64,000 bases of DNA from Tillus elongatus (GCA_964006375.1 OZ023266.1:156247792-156311791); one strand, 5' to 3'. Counted from the first letter of the stretch, positions 30,801-41,236 are shown. Made by a program: numbers and translations. Notes: generated from the sequence alone by a model not told the origin.

Positions 30801-33088
30801 CTTTTAATGTTGAACCTATTGATCGTCCGTGCACAAAACGAAATCTTCTTTCGGAATTGGCAAGAATTTATGACCCCCTGGGTTTTTTGTCTCCTGTTAC
30901 CCTGTTGGCAAAATATCTTATGCAGTGCTTGTGGGAGCAAAAAGTGGGATGGGATGATAAGCCCTCAAAGGATATTGTTGGTCAGTGGTCTCAGTATAAA
31001 TCACAACTCAGTGCGCTAGCAGGTTTATCAATTCCCAGAGGCGTAAAACACGATAATATCATCAGTACAGAACTCCATGGGTTCTGTGATGCATCGGAGC
31101 GAGGGTATGCTGCAGTTGTTTACTTGAGGCAAGTATCAGAGGAGGGTCAAGTTTGGATCAATTTTCTGTGTGCCAAGTCCAAGGTATCACCTTTAAAAAG
31201 AATATCGATTCCACGTCTCGAATTGTGTGGGTGTTTATTGTTGGCAAAGCTTCTGGAATTTGTGTGTCGGGTGTATGAAGGTCGTTTTGAGTTTAACTCT
31301 ATGTATGCTTGGTCAGACTCTATGGTGGCACTTGCCTGGATAAAATCATCTTCCAATAGGTGGAAGACCTTTATTGGGAATCGAGTAGCAAGCATGCAAG
31401 AGAAGATTCCTCCAGAGTCATGGCATCACGTAAGTGGACAAGAAAACCCAGCTGATTGTGCATCGAGAGGCATGTTACCTTCTGGGTTTTGTGAGCATCC
31501 ACTATGGTGGGCGGGACCCGCCTGGCTAAAATTGGCAAGGGAAAATTGGCCCAAGTCGTTGCGTTTTGAGCCGCCAGAAGAGTGCCTGGCGGAGCAACGA
31601 ACTCTCCCCGTACTAGTTACTTTGGCAAATGAGGAGTGGCTCAGTAAACTTTTGAATCGCTTTTCGCATCTACGGAAAATTCAGGGTGTTGTTGTATATT
31701 GTCAGCGGTTTGTGCGAAATTGTAGGGTGTCTCCATCTGACCGAACTACTGCATCTCTGACAGCCACCGAATTACAGGAGGCGCTTCATATGCTTATCAA
31801 ATGTGCTCAAGGTGAAGTATTTCAAAGGGAAATAGCATCCTTGGTTAAAGGTGAGAGGTGTGCGAGGGCAATAAATAAGTTAGCCCCCTTTCTGGATACA
31901 GAGGGTATCCTCAGGGTGGGCGGTCGCCTTCGTCAAGCTGATGTTCCAGTTGAAGTGAAACACCCTATATTGTTGCCCCGCTCACATCGTCTCACCGAGT
32001 TAATCATTGCACACACACACCATGTCAATCTTCATCCTGGTCCTCGCACATTGCTTCATTTGCTTTCGCAACAGTTTTGGATTTTGTCCCCTCGGAGAGC
32101 TATTCATCATGTTTTGTCAAGGTGCTATCGTTGCTTTCGAGTGAATCCTACTCCCATAGCACCGATGATGTCTGATTTGCCAGTTGCCAGGGTTTCTCAG
32201 TTGAAGCCGTTTTCACACAGCGGAGTTGATTTTGCAGGTCCAGTTTTTGTGACACAGGGCAGATATCGAGGTGTCCGAAAGGTGAAAGCATATATTTGTT
32301 TGTTTGTGTGCATGGCAACGAAGGCCCTCCATTTGGAAGTAGTGTCTGATCTTTCAGCTGAAGCCTTCTTGGCAGCTCTTCGGAGGTTTGTGGCTCGCAG
32401 AGGAAGATGTGACAATTTGTATAGCGATAGAGGTACCAACTTCGTCGGCTCAAATAAGCAGCTCTTAAACTATGCAAAGGGGGCAGCAGATGCTTGTACC
32501 ATTAAGTGGCATTTCAACCCCCCATCAGCTCCGCATTTTGGAGGTCTGTGGGAGGCAGGAGTGCGCTCAGTCAAGACTCATTTGCGAAGGGTGATCGGTT
32601 TGCAGATTCTGACCTTTGAGGAAATGTCCACGTTGCTTGCTCAAGTGGAATCAGTTTTGAATTCTCGACCATTGTGTAGTGCGAGTACTGATCCAAATGA
32701 TCTGTTAGCCCTATCCCCAGGACATTTTCTTACAATGGAACCGTTAGGTGCTCCTCCTGATGCTGATTTGACTTTGTTAAGTATGAATCGCTTGTCACGC
32801 TGGCAGCTGGTGCAAAGGATCCACCAGGACTTTTGGCGCCGCTGGAAGAACGAATACCTGCATACACTGCAGCAGCGTGGTAAGTGGGATACTGTGCAAA
32901 CGTCCCCCCCGATCGGAGCTTTAGTTGTGATTAAAGATGAGACTTCGTCACCTCTTGTTTGGAAGCTCGGACGCATTATGCAACTATACCCAGGCCGTGA
33001 TGGTATAGCTCGGGTAGCTCAAGTTCGCACTAGTAGTGGCACTTTTGATAGGCCTCTGACGAAGTTATGTCTGTTGCCATCGCAGTAA
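27872..33088 (+). CDS. BEL/Pao gag-pol polyprotein, copy 1
   Basis: The 1,738-residue uninterrupted polyprotein of a BEL/Pao element. In order: a gag region; zinc fingers starting CAYCKEEHPMLKC and CFNCLSNSHASREC; a retropepsin-like A17 site LLDCASEANF; reverse transcriptase with FTADIRQMYRQI, YGVSSSPHMA and active site LYVDDVVSG; RNase H with GFCDASERGYAAVVY and WSDSMVALAW; integrase with the H-x-C finger region CYRCFR, SGVDFAGPVF, YSDRGTNF and WEAGVRS. RT before integrase separates it from Copia; YVDD and the DFAGP word are typical BEL/Pao. The ATG at 27872 is 250 bp after the LTR. It differs from copy 2 at four residues only (for example M/I in the RNase H to integrase stretch). Confidence 0.96.
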   Translation: MELIQLKNKRESVYRRVEAILHVAQQVKIDAVVDLDRLNGFEVRFEALNELVNLFDSLHLDIVSVVDRSELESEHEMQNKFDELQYSIKTIYRELRGYANKAAENQARSVFHGSSKSSRASSKSRCSVKSSNARSLSEKEVTNANAIMSTSNLNRHLRLPKIEMPKFDGNWKNWPTFYDLFKTMIHENESLSDIEKFQYLSASLVKDAAGLIKNLPLTGSNYGIAFKSLVSRYHNTRVLLTNYWQGIVQAPKANSESASSLRTLLSVFSENLEALKQFEHDMWDFTKFNMLLQKVDMSLKQKFELEFCESDIPSFSSLCRFLEKQCKAMETTALTSNYVTNRRQHVSATTARPASSFVTSTKLVCAYCKEEHPMLKCDGFLSLSSHKRYTFAKKNNLCFNCLSNSHASRECKSSSCRVCNKHHHTLLHFPKAPASGDESDSNKPPVEEPQGAEQLRVLASVVKREQSVLLATIMLLVRDKNGKVRRCRALLDCASEANFISQQCVEKLGLNTSSRSVMVQGLNQMSSLASQGTLKCRVESIYEPTKLELDMIVIPNICSKIPSAKIEQCHWQHIQNLELADSEFGIPGDIEILLGTDVYAHVVRPGIKRGPRGAPVAINTVFGWVLMGSVEQSKSHSVVNSLCTLVDLDHTLKQFWSLEQVPQGLVMSPEDKKCEEIFKKTQHRNSAGRYILNMPFREGTPCLGESFSVALRRFYSLEARLSRDPALHKSYSEFIRDYYESGHMSLVSDVAVEPSDAYYIPHHCVLRPHSLSTKLRVVFDASSKSTNGVSLNDTLLVGAKLQTDIATVLLKFRSNKIAFTADIRQMYRQILVVDNHRDYQRILWRFSKGEPVQKYRLNTVTYGVSSSPHMAIRTMMQLCDDEESSFPLAAKLVRSDLYVDDVVSGVDSLSEAFELQRQLIGLFAKGGFELKKWASNNSKLLSTVSADSQQPRSLDLNDPSVLKILGLQWCPIGDTFSFNVEPIDRPCTKRNLLSELARIYDPLGFLSPVTLLAKYLMQCLWEQKVGWDDKPSKDIVGQWSQYKSQLSALAGLSIPRGVKHDNIISTELHGFCDASERGYAAVVYLRQVSEEGQVWINFLCAKSKVSPLKRISIPRLELCGCLLLAKLLEFVCRVYEGRFEFNSMYAWSDSMVALAWIKSSSNRWKTFIGNRVASMQEKIPPESWHHVSGQENPADCASRGMLPSGFCEHPLWWAGPAWLKLARENWPKSLRFEPPEECLAEQRTLPVLVTLANEEWLSKLLNRFSHLRKIQGVVVYCQRFVRNCRVSPSDRTTASLTATELQEALHMLIKCAQGEVFQREIASLVKGERCARAINKLAPFLDTEGILRVGGRLRQADVPVEVKHPILLPRSHRLTELIIAHTHHVNLHPGPRTLLHLLSQQFWILSPRRAIHHVLSRCYRCFRVNPTPIAPMMSDLPVARVSQLKPFSHSGVDFAGPVFVTQGRYRGVRKVKAYICLFVCMATKALHLEVVSDLSAEAFLAALRRFVARRGRCDNLYSDRGTNFVGSNKQLLNYAKGAADACTIKWHFNPPSAPHFGGLWEAGVRSVKTHLRRVIGLQILTFEEMSTLLAQVESVLNSRPLCSASTDPNDLLALSPGHFLTMEPLGAPPDADLTLLSMNRLSRWQLVQRIHQDFWRRWKNEYLHTLQQRGKWDTVQTSPPIGALVVIKDETSSPLVWKLGRIMQLYPGRDGIARVAQVRTSSGTFDRPLTKLCLLPSQ

Positions 33089-33237
33089 TACGTCTGCCTT
33101 GAAATTTTTTGTACAGTTAATTATAAATCCAATAGCTTCAGTTTTTTGTTTTTTGTGCTTATTGTAAATTTTTGTTTTGTTTGTTTATTTGAGAAACAAT
33201 ATAATTGTGAAAATAAATCCTTATTTTGGTGGGCGGA

Positions 33238-33661
33238 ATGTTCATGCTCGTTGTTCTGTCACTTTTAAATTCAAATGTCGCGCGCTACACTGACATAGAG
33301 TAAGTGTTACTAATGGTTTCCGCCAGAAGACCAGAGAGGGGGAAGAAGAATGAGAGAAGGGAGAGAAGCTTGCATCCCTCTGCCACTTGTTTTTGAGTCC
33401 TTGAAGAGGCAAGAGGTCTCGAGAAAGCGAATTGCTTTCAACCCCTTGAAGAGACACGAGGTCTCTAAATATCCATTTTGTTTGTAAGTCCTTTGGGAGA
33501 CACGAGGTCCCTAGAGGTGTTGTGTGTGAATACAGAAAAACGAAGCTTATGTTCCTGCATTATTGGAGAATAAAGGTAGGTAACTTTGCTTATTGTCAGT
33601 GCCCTATTTGTTCTGTTTTTTTTTGTTATTCATTATAAAATAAATACACGTGGTAGTTACA
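33238..33661 (+). repeat. BEL copy 1, 3' LTR
   Basis: 424 bp, begins directly after the purine-rich tract and ends TTACA at 33661, before the CAATG duplication. Nearly identical to the 5' LTR. Confidence 0.93.
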
Positions 33662-33760
33662 CAATGAGTAAAGTGACATTTTTAGGAGTAACGCTGGAGT
33701 CTGCATGTGGCCCAGGTTGCTTCAAGACTGGCCTCTTTAGTGTATGCATTCAGGTTTGTT
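33662..33760 (+). pseudogene. LINE RT fragment, right half (split by BEL copy 1)
   Basis: Continues the RT fragment of 26815-27196: MSKVTFLGVTLE, then loses homology. Its match to the left half across the 5-bp duplication confirms the insertion event. Confidence 0.7.
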
Positions 33761-34611
33761 AAATGCTCAGTTACAAAGTAAATTATTTTTTATTCAATAA
33801 AAGGTGGATGTATTCGGTTTCCTTCTTTTTGGATACCTAAATAAAAATGAAGCAATAGTATTTAAACATAACTGAAAACCAACTATTTACCTGTTAAAAT
33901 ATATCCCAGATGCCGCTCCAAGAATATATAGGGACGTTCCAATATTAGAATGCACTATAATAATAGGTTTATCTCATAATGGGATATGCTAGATACTACT
34001 AAATATTGTCCTAGGTAAATATATTTCATATATATCTCCAGTGGTGTATTTTTATTTGTAACAGCTTCGGTCTGTACAAAAAATAAACTGTACTAGGAGA
34101 TTCCAGATATTGGAAAACACCAGTACGGGCAAGTTAGGGCTAATGCCATTAAATGATGCTACCATTTTGCTATACTAGTAACCATTGTATGCTGCTATAT
34201 TGGTGTATTAGGAAATACTTTAATATGATTTTGTTATTGCTGTAATAGTAGTTTGTCGGTAAGATGTTTCTAGTGTATGACACCGTCACGGCATGATTTT
34301 GTAAATAATGTAAATTTACTGTACTATGCCCTTCCTTTAGGATAAAGTACGCAACCCCTTCTAAAGTCGTTACTTTTTTTCGTTTAATTTAAACCTTTGC
34401 AGAAAATTTTATTCAAATAGACAATTTTTGCCAGTTTGGATATGCAACGATTTTGTCGCAATAGATGATAAAATTTGCGATTTTCAAGCAAAAGTTATAG
34501 AGCAGATACAGTTATTATTGTTTGTAAACAACAACTGCGGCATGAACATAGTAGTGTCACATTTGTCTATGAGAATTAAGTTTAGGAACTTTTGTTACTT
34601 CTATGGTAGAG
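33761..34611. other. Spacer between the two BEL elements
   Basis: AT-rich, no coding signal. Near 34380-34470 there is wording (TTTTATTCAAATAGACAATTTT ... GATATGCAACGA) that recurs in degraded form at 35090 and 41740, so it belongs to an unnamed repeat. Confidence 0.45.
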
Positions 34612-35020
34612 TGTTGGTAACTGCGAACACTCTGGAACCATATTTCTAGAAGAGACCAGAAGTGACAGGTGTACAATAGTGTAGAAGATCTAGAATCTCT
34701 ATAGCAGTGAAATAAATCTTTATTTCACTGCTCTATAGACAGTATAATTAGACGAGCGGTGCGCAGAGTAAGTTAGTTCAGTATAGAACAAGGTGGTGTA
34801 GAAAAGTGATTATAGAGTATTAAGCGAGTCAACAGTAAGTGTTTGTGTATAAGAAGCGATCATAGAAGGCGATAGTGAAATATAGTTATATGGACATTTA
34901 GTAATAGAGGGAAATATTTTAGTTGATCTTGGTGTTGGAAAATAGTTGGTTATAATAAATAGTAGTTTAAAAAGCTGTGTTTTGTTAGTCAACGAATCCA
35001 GAACCCCGTGGAACGTAACA
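34612..35020 (+). mobile_element. Solo LTR (plus orientation)
   Basis: A 409-bp segment from TGTTGGTAACTGCG to GGAACGTAACA, related to 7190-7579 in reverse. No internal region is attached. It contains a TTTATTTCACTGCTCTATAG stretch resembling an inverted CTATAGCAGTGAAATAAAT word, giving a local hairpin at about 34697-34737. Confidence 0.7.
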
Positions 35021-35191
35021 GTAGGGTTTCAATTTCTACTTCAATAGTTACTCTTATTCATTTAATTAAAATGTTTACAAATAAATTATCTGAAATAGAC
35101 CCATTTTGTCAGTTTAGATTCAAAGTGATTTGGTCACAATTGGTGATTTTTAAACACAGATTCTGAAGCAGGTGAAGTTTTGTAAAAAAAT

Positions 35192-35196
35192 GTTGC
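35192..35196. repeat. Target-site duplication of BEL copy 2 (left)
   Basis: GTTGC at 35192-35196 is repeated at 41661-41665, directly outside the LTRs. It differs from that of copy 1, so the two copies inserted independently. Confidence 0.9.
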
Positions 35197-35618
35197 TGTA
35201 AATACCACGTGTATTTATTTTATAATGAATAACAAAAAAAACAGAACAAATAGGGCACTGACAATAAGCAAAGTTACCTACCTTTATTCTCCAATAATGC
35301 AGGAACATAAGCTTCGTTTTTCTGTATTCACACACAACACCTCTAGGGACCTCGTGTCTCCCAAAGGACTTACAAACAAAATGGATATTTAGAGACCTCG
35401 TGTCTCTTCAAGGGGTTGAAAGCAATTCGCTTTCTCGAGACCTCTTGCCTCTTCAAGGACTCAAAAACAAGTGGCAGAGGGATGCAAGCTTCTCTCCCTT
35501 CTCTCATTCTTCTTCCCCCTCTCTGGTCTTCTGGCGGAAACCATTAGTAACACTTACTCTATGTCAGTGTAGCGCGCGACATTTGAATTTAAAAGTGACA
35601 GAACAACGAGCATGAACA
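35197..35618 (-). repeat. BEL copy 2, 3' LTR
   Basis: 422 bp. It begins on the + strand with TGTAAATACC, where the other LTRs have TGTAACTACC or TGTAAACTACC. It is flanked on the right by the complementary purine tract TTCCGCCCACC. Confidence 0.92.
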
Positions 35619-35768
35619 TTCCGCCCACCAAAATAAGGATTTATTTTCACAATTATATTGTTTCTCAAATAAACAAACAAAACAAAAATTTACAATAAGC
35701 ACAAAAAACAAAAAACTGAAGCTATTGGATTTATAATTAACTGTACAAAAAATTTCAAGGCAGACGTA

Positions 35769-38700
35769 TTACTGCGATGGCAACAGACATAACTTCGTCA
35801 GAGGCCTATCAAAAGTGCCACTACTAGTGCGAACTTGAGCTACCCGAGCTATACCATCACGGCCTGGGTATAGTTGCATAATGCGTCCGAGCTTCCAAAC
35901 AAGAGGTGACGAAGTCTCATCTTTAATCACAACTAAAGCTCCGATCGGGGGGGACGTTTGCACAGTATCCCACTTACCACGCTGCTGCAGTGTATGCAGG
36001 TATTCGTTCTTCCAGCGGCGCCAAAAGTCCTGGTGGATCCTTTGCACCAGCTGCCAGCGTGACAAGCGATTCATACTTAACAAAGTCAAATCAGCATCAG
36101 GAGGAGCACCTAACGGTTCCATTGTAAGAAAATGTCCTGGGGATAGGGCTAACAGATCATTTGGATCAGTACTCGCACTACACAATGGTCGAGAATTCAA
36201 AACTGATTCCACTTGAGCAAGCAACGTGGACATTTCCTCAAAGGTCAGAATCTGCAAACCGATCACCCTTCGCAAATGAGTCTTGACTGAGCGCACTCCT
36301 GCCTCCCACAGACCTCCAAAATGCGGAGCTGATGGGGGGTTGAAATGCCACTTAATGGTACAAGCATCTGCTGCCCCCTTTGCATAGTTTAAGAGCTGCT
36401 TATTTGAGCCGACGAAGTTGGTACCTCTATCGCTATACAAATTGTCACATCTTCCTCTGCGAGCCACAAACCTCCGAAGAGCTGCCAAGAAGGCTTCAGC
36501 TGAAAGATCAGACACTACTTCCAAATGGAGGGCCTTCGTTGCCATGCACACAAACAAACAAATATATGCTTTCACCTTTCGGACACCTCGATATCTGCCC
36601 TGTGTCACAAAAACTGGACCTGCAAAATCAACTCCGCTGTGTGAAAACGGCTTCAACTGAGAAACCCTGGCAACTGGCAAATCAGACATCATCGGTGCCA
36701 TGGGAGTAGGATTCACTCGAAAGCAACGATAGCACCTTGACAAAACATGATGAATAGCTCTCCGAGGGGACAAAATCCAAAACTGTTGCGAAAGCAAATG
36801 AAGCAATGTGCGAGGACCAGGATGAAGATTGACATGGTGTGTGTGTGCAATGATTAACTCGGTGAGACGATGTGAGCGGGGCAACAATATAGGGTGTTTC
36901 ACTTCAACTGGAACATCAGCTTGACGAAGGCGACCGCCCACCCTGAGGATACCCTCTGTATCCAGAAAGGGGGCTAACTTATTTATTGCCCTCGCACACC
37001 TCTCACCTTTAACCAAGGATGCTATTTCCCTTTGAAATACTTCACCTTGAGCACATTTGATAAGCATATGAAGCGCCTCCTGTAATTCGGTGGCTGTCAG
37101 AGATGCAGTAGTTCGGTCAGATGGAGACACCCTACAATTTCGCACAAACCGCTGACAATATACAACAACACCCTGAATTTTCCGTAGATGCGAAAAGCGA
37201 TTCAAAAGTTTACTGAGCCACTCCTCATTTGCCAAAGTAACTAGTACGGGGAGAGTTCGTTGCTCCGCCAGGCACTCTTCTGGCGGCTCAAAACGCAACG
37301 ACTTGGGCCAATTTTCCCTTGCCAATTTTAGCCAGGCGGGTCCCGCCCACCATAGTGGATGCTCACAAAACCCAGAAGGTAACATGCCTCTCGATGCACA
37401 ATCAGCTGGGTTTTCTTGTCCACTTACGTGATGCCATGACTCTGGAGGAATCTTCTCTTGTATGCTTGCTACTCGATTCCCAATAAAGGTCTTCCACCTA
37501 TTGGAAGATGATTTTATCCAGGCAAGTGCCACCATAGAGTCTGACCAAGCATACATAGAGTTAAACTCAAAACGACCTTCATACACCCGACACACAAATT
37601 CCAGAAGCTTTGCCAACAATAAACACCCACACAATTCGAGACGTGGAATCGATATTCTTTTTAAAGGTGATACCTTGGACTTGGCACACAGAAAATTGAT
37701 CCAAACTTGACCCTCCTCTGATACTTGTCTTAAGTAAACAACTGCAGCATACCCTCGCTCCGATGCATCACAGAACCCATGGAGTTCTGTACTGATGATA
37801 TTATCGTGTTTTACGCCTCTGGGAATTGATAAACCTGCTAGCGCACTGAGTTGTGATTTATACTGAGACCACTGACCAACAATATCCTTTGAGGGCTTAT
37901 CATCCCATCCCACTTTTTGCTCCCACAAGCACTGCATAAGATATTTTGCCAACAGGGTAACAGGAGACAAAAAACCCAGGGGGTCATAAATTCTTGCCAA
38001 TTCCGAAAGAAGATTTCGTTTTGTGCACGGACGATCAATAGGTTCAACATTAAAAGAGAATGTATCACCTATGGGACACCACTGCAATCCTAAAATTTTC
38101 AACACTGATGGATCATTTAAATCTAACGATCGAGGTTGCTGACTATCAGCTGATACTGTGGACAACAGTTTCGAATTATTGCTGGCCCACTTCTTCAATT
38201 CAAAACCCCCCTTAGCAAACAACCCAATCAATTGCCGTTGCAACTCAAAAGCCTCTGACAATGAGTCGACTCCACTGACTACATCATCCACATAGAGATC
38301 GGACCGAACTAGCTTTGCTGCCAATGGAAAAGATGATTCCTCATCATCACAAAGCTGCATCATTGTTCGGATTGCCATGTGTGGGCTTGAGGAGACCCCA
38401 TATGTGACAGTATTAAGGCGATATTTCTGTACAGGTTCCCCCTTTGAGAACCTCCAGAGAATTCTTTGATAATCCCTATGATTATCTACAACCAAAATTT
38501 GTCGATACATTTGCCGAATGTCAGCAGTAAATGCAATTTTGTTTGAGCGAAATTTCAACAACACAGTGGCAATATCTGTCTGCAACTTCGCTCCCACTAA
38601 CAACGTATCGTTCAGAGATACACCATTCGTACTTTTGGAACTAGCATCAAATACCACCCGCAGTTTGGTCGAAAGGCTGTGAGGACGCAACACACAATGA

Positions 38701-40985
38701 TGGGGAATATAGTATGCATCAGATGGTTCCACAGCTACATCTGATACCAGAGACATATGGCCAGACTCATAATAATCCCTGATAAACTCCGAATAGGACT
38801 TGTGCAACGCTGGATCCCTACTAAGACGTGCTTCCAGGGAGTAAAACCGCCTCAATGCAACACTGAAAGATTCTCCCAAACACGGAGTACCCTCACGAAA
38901 GGGCATATTTAAAATATATCTCCCAGCACTATTTCGGTGCTGAGTCTTCTTGAAGATTTCCTCACATTTTTTATCTTCCGGAGACATAACTAAACCTTGT
39001 GGTACCTGTTCCAAGCTCCAAAACTGTTTCAAGGTATGATCCAAGTCGACCAACGTGCATAAACTATTCACAACAGAATGAGACTTTGACTGTTCTACAC
39101 TGCCCATAAGCACCCAACCAAAAACAGTATTGATGGCCACTGGTGCACCTCGAGGCCCTCTCTTTATTCCAGGTCTAACCACATGAGCATAAACGTCAGT
39201 ACCCAACAAAATTTCAATGTCCCCTGGTATACCAAACTCTGAATCTGCCAACTCTAAGTTCTGAATATGTTGCCAGTGGCACTGCTCAATTTTAGCAGAA
39301 GGGATCTTGGAACAAATGTTCGAAATCACAATCATGTCCAACTCTAACTTTGTTGGCTCATAAATGGACTCTACTCGACATTTGAGAGTGCCTTGGCTAG
39401 CAAGCGAGCTCATTTGGTTCAAGCCTTGAACCATCACTGAACGAGATGAGGTGTTGAGCCCCAATTTTTCAACACACTGCTGCGAAATGAAATTAGCCTC
39501 ACTCGCACAATCCAGGAGAGCTCGACATCTCCTAACCTTTCCATTTTTATCTCGTACTAATAGCATTATAGTTGCCAGTAACACGGACTGTTCCCTTTTT
39601 ACCACACTTGCCAACACACGCAATTGCTCTGCACCTTGTGGCTCTTCCACAGGTGGCTTGTTTGAGTCACTCTCATCTCCCGATGCCGGTGCTTTTGGGA
39701 AGTGCAATAATGTATGATGGTGTTTATTACATACACGACAACTTGATGACTTGCACTCCCTGCTGGCATGCGAGTTTGATAAACAGTTAAAACAAAGATT
39801 ATTCTTTTTTGCGAACGTATACCGTTTATGAGAGGATAAAGATAGAAATCCATCACACTTGAGCATGGGGTGCTCCTCCTTACAATAAGCACATACAAGC
39901 TTTGTGCTGGTAACAAAGGACGAAGCGGGCCTAGCAGTGGTTGCTGAAACATGCTGCCTTCTATTAGTCACATAATTGGAAGTTAAGGCAGTTGTCTCCA
40001 TTGCTTTACACTGCTTTTCCAAGAATCTACATAAACTACTAAAACTGGGAATGTCCGATTCGCAAAACTCAAGCTCAAATTTTTGCTTAAGACTCATATC
40101 CACCTTTTGCAGCAACATGTTGAATTTAGTGAAATCCCACATGTCATGTTCAAACTGCTTCAACGCTTCCAAATTTTCACTGAATACAGACAACAACGTT
40201 CGTAGGGAAGAAGCAGATTCACTATTTGCTTTGGGGGCCTGTACAATACCCTGCCAATAATTGGTCAACAAAACCCGGGTATTGTGATACCTTGAGACCA
40301 GAGACTTGAATGCAATCCCATAATTGCTTCCCGTTAGCGGTAAATTCTTGATTAGGCCAGCTGCATCCTTCACTAACGAAGCACTCAAATATTGGAACTT
40401 TTCAATATCTGACAATGATTCGTTCTCATGAATCATTGTTTTAAACAGATCATAAAAGGTTGGCCAGTTTTTCCAATTTCCATCGAATTTTGGCATTTCG
40501 ATTTTCGGTAACCTCAAATGTCTGTTTAAATTTGAAGTTGACATAATCGCGTTTGCGTTCGTTACTTCCTTTTCACTGAGAGATCGAGCGTTCGATGATT
40601 TGACAGAACACCGCGACTTACTCGATGCTCGACTCGATTTCGAACTACCGTGAAAAACGGATCGAGCTTGATTCTCAGCGGCTTTATTTGCATAACCTCT
40701 CAGTTCTCGATAGATAGTTTTTATAGAGTATTGCAGTTCATCGAATTTGTTCTGCATTTCATGCTCGCTCTCCAACTCTGATCGATCAACTACCGACACG
40801 ATGTCCAAATGCAATGAATCAAATAGATTGACCAACTCATTCAACGCCTCAAAACGAACCTCAAATCTATTCAACCTATCTAAATCCACTACTGCGTCTA
40901 TTTTGACCTGTTGAGCCACGTGCAATATGGCTTCTACTCGTCTATAAACGCTTTCGCGCTTATTTTTTAGCTGAATCAACTCCAT
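35769..40985 (-). CDS. BEL/Pao gag-pol polyprotein, copy 2
   Basis: The second intact 1,738-residue polyprotein, with the same domain order as copy 1 (gag, zinc fingers, LLDCASEANF protease, LYVDDVVSG reverse transcriptase, GFCDASERG RNase H, YSDRGTNF integrase). The four residue differences from copy 1 that I could find are G to R near residue 40 (RLNRFEV), P to S in VISNICSK, M to I in ASIQEK and I to M in NPTPMAPM. None touches a catalytic motif. Two intact copies so close in sequence indicate recent amplification of the family. Confidence 0.96.
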   Translation of the reverse strand: MELIQLKNKRESVYRRVEAILHVAQQVKIDAVVDLDRLNRFEVRFEALNELVNLFDSLHLDIVSVVDRSELESEHEMQNKFDELQYSIKTIYRELRGYANKAAENQARSVFHGSSKSSRASSKSRCSVKSSNARSLSEKEVTNANAIMSTSNLNRHLRLPKIEMPKFDGNWKNWPTFYDLFKTMIHENESLSDIEKFQYLSASLVKDAAGLIKNLPLTGSNYGIAFKSLVSRYHNTRVLLTNYWQGIVQAPKANSESASSLRTLLSVFSENLEALKQFEHDMWDFTKFNMLLQKVDMSLKQKFELEFCESDIPSFSSLCRFLEKQCKAMETTALTSNYVTNRRQHVSATTARPASSFVTSTKLVCAYCKEEHPMLKCDGFLSLSSHKRYTFAKKNNLCFNCLSNSHASRECKSSSCRVCNKHHHTLLHFPKAPASGDESDSNKPPVEEPQGAEQLRVLASVVKREQSVLLATIMLLVRDKNGKVRRCRALLDCASEANFISQQCVEKLGLNTSSRSVMVQGLNQMSSLASQGTLKCRVESIYEPTKLELDMIVISNICSKIPSAKIEQCHWQHIQNLELADSEFGIPGDIEILLGTDVYAHVVRPGIKRGPRGAPVAINTVFGWVLMGSVEQSKSHSVVNSLCTLVDLDHTLKQFWSLEQVPQGLVMSPEDKKCEEIFKKTQHRNSAGRYILNMPFREGTPCLGESFSVALRRFYSLEARLSRDPALHKSYSEFIRDYYESGHMSLVSDVAVEPSDAYYIPHHCVLRPHSLSTKLRVVFDASSKSTNGVSLNDTLLVGAKLQTDIATVLLKFRSNKIAFTADIRQMYRQILVVDNHRDYQRILWRFSKGEPVQKYRLNTVTYGVSSSPHMAIRTMMQLCDDEESSFPLAAKLVRSDLYVDDVVSGVDSLSEAFELQRQLIGLFAKGGFELKKWASNNSKLLSTVSADSQQPRSLDLNDPSVLKILGLQWCPIGDTFSFNVEPIDRPCTKRNLLSELARIYDPLGFLSPVTLLAKYLMQCLWEQKVGWDDKPSKDIVGQWSQYKSQLSALAGLSIPRGVKHDNIISTELHGFCDASERGYAAVVYLRQVSEEGQVWINFLCAKSKVSPLKRISIPRLELCGCLLLAKLLEFVCRVYEGRFEFNSMYAWSDSMVALAWIKSSSNRWKTFIGNRVASIQEKIPPESWHHVSGQENPADCASRGMLPSGFCEHPLWWAGPAWLKLARENWPKSLRFEPPEECLAEQRTLPVLVTLANEEWLSKLLNRFSHLRKIQGVVVYCQRFVRNCRVSPSDRTTASLTATELQEALHMLIKCAQGEVFQREIASLVKGERCARAINKLAPFLDTEGILRVGGRLRQADVPVEVKHPILLPRSHRLTELIIAHTHHVNLHPGPRTLLHLLSQQFWILSPRRAIHHVLSRCYRCFRVNPTPMAPMMSDLPVARVSQLKPFSHSGVDFAGPVFVTQGRYRGVRKVKAYICLFVCMATKALHLEVVSDLSAEAFLAALRRFVARRGRCDNLYSDRGTNFVGSNKQLLNYAKGAADACTIKWHFNPPSAPHFGGLWEAGVRSVKTHLRRVIGLQILTFEEMSTLLAQVESVLNSRPLCSASTDPNDLLALSPGHFLTMEPLGAPPDADLTLLSMNRLSRWQLVQRIHQDFWRRWKNEYLHTLQQRGKWDTVQTSPPIGALVVIKDETSSPLVWKLGRIMQLYPGRDGIARVAQVRTSSGTFDRPLTKLCLLPSQ

Positions 40986-41219
40986 TGTTCAACGCAAAAA
41001 AATTCCTAAACGCGATTTAAACAATATGCAAACGTGATTTCAACAATATGCAATTCGAGTATGTACCTAGTTATATACAAGCAATAACGTCACCTTGAAA
41101 TTAAATGACTCAACACGGCAATAAACAATTACAAATTTACTAGACTAAAGGAAACAAGTAAAATTACTTCAAAAAATGGACTGTATCAACTAATAACAAA
41201 ACAAAACAACTATAAAAAT

Positions 41220-41234
41220 CCGGTCGATGGGCCA
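41220..41234 (-). promoter_or_regulatory. BEL copy 2 primer-binding site (altered)
   Basis: On the minus strand TGGCCCATCGACCGG follows the LTR at the place where copy 1 has TGGTCCTTCGAGCCGG. It differs by two substitutions and one deletion inside 16 bp, although the surrounding sequence is almost identical. Confidence 0.7.
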
Positions 41235-41236
41235 AA

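Larger units (their letters stand above)
27197..33661 (+). mobile_element. Full-length BEL/Pao retrotransposon, copy 1
   Basis: A complete 6.46-kb element: two LTRs of 423 and 424 bp (TGTTCATG ... GTTACA), CAATG target duplication, tRNA-Tyr primer-binding site, one intact 1,738-codon polyprotein, and a purine-rich tract GGTGGGCGGAA just before the 3' LTR. The LTRs differ by little more than a T-run length, so insertion is recent. It splits an older LINE fragment. Confidence 0.96.
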
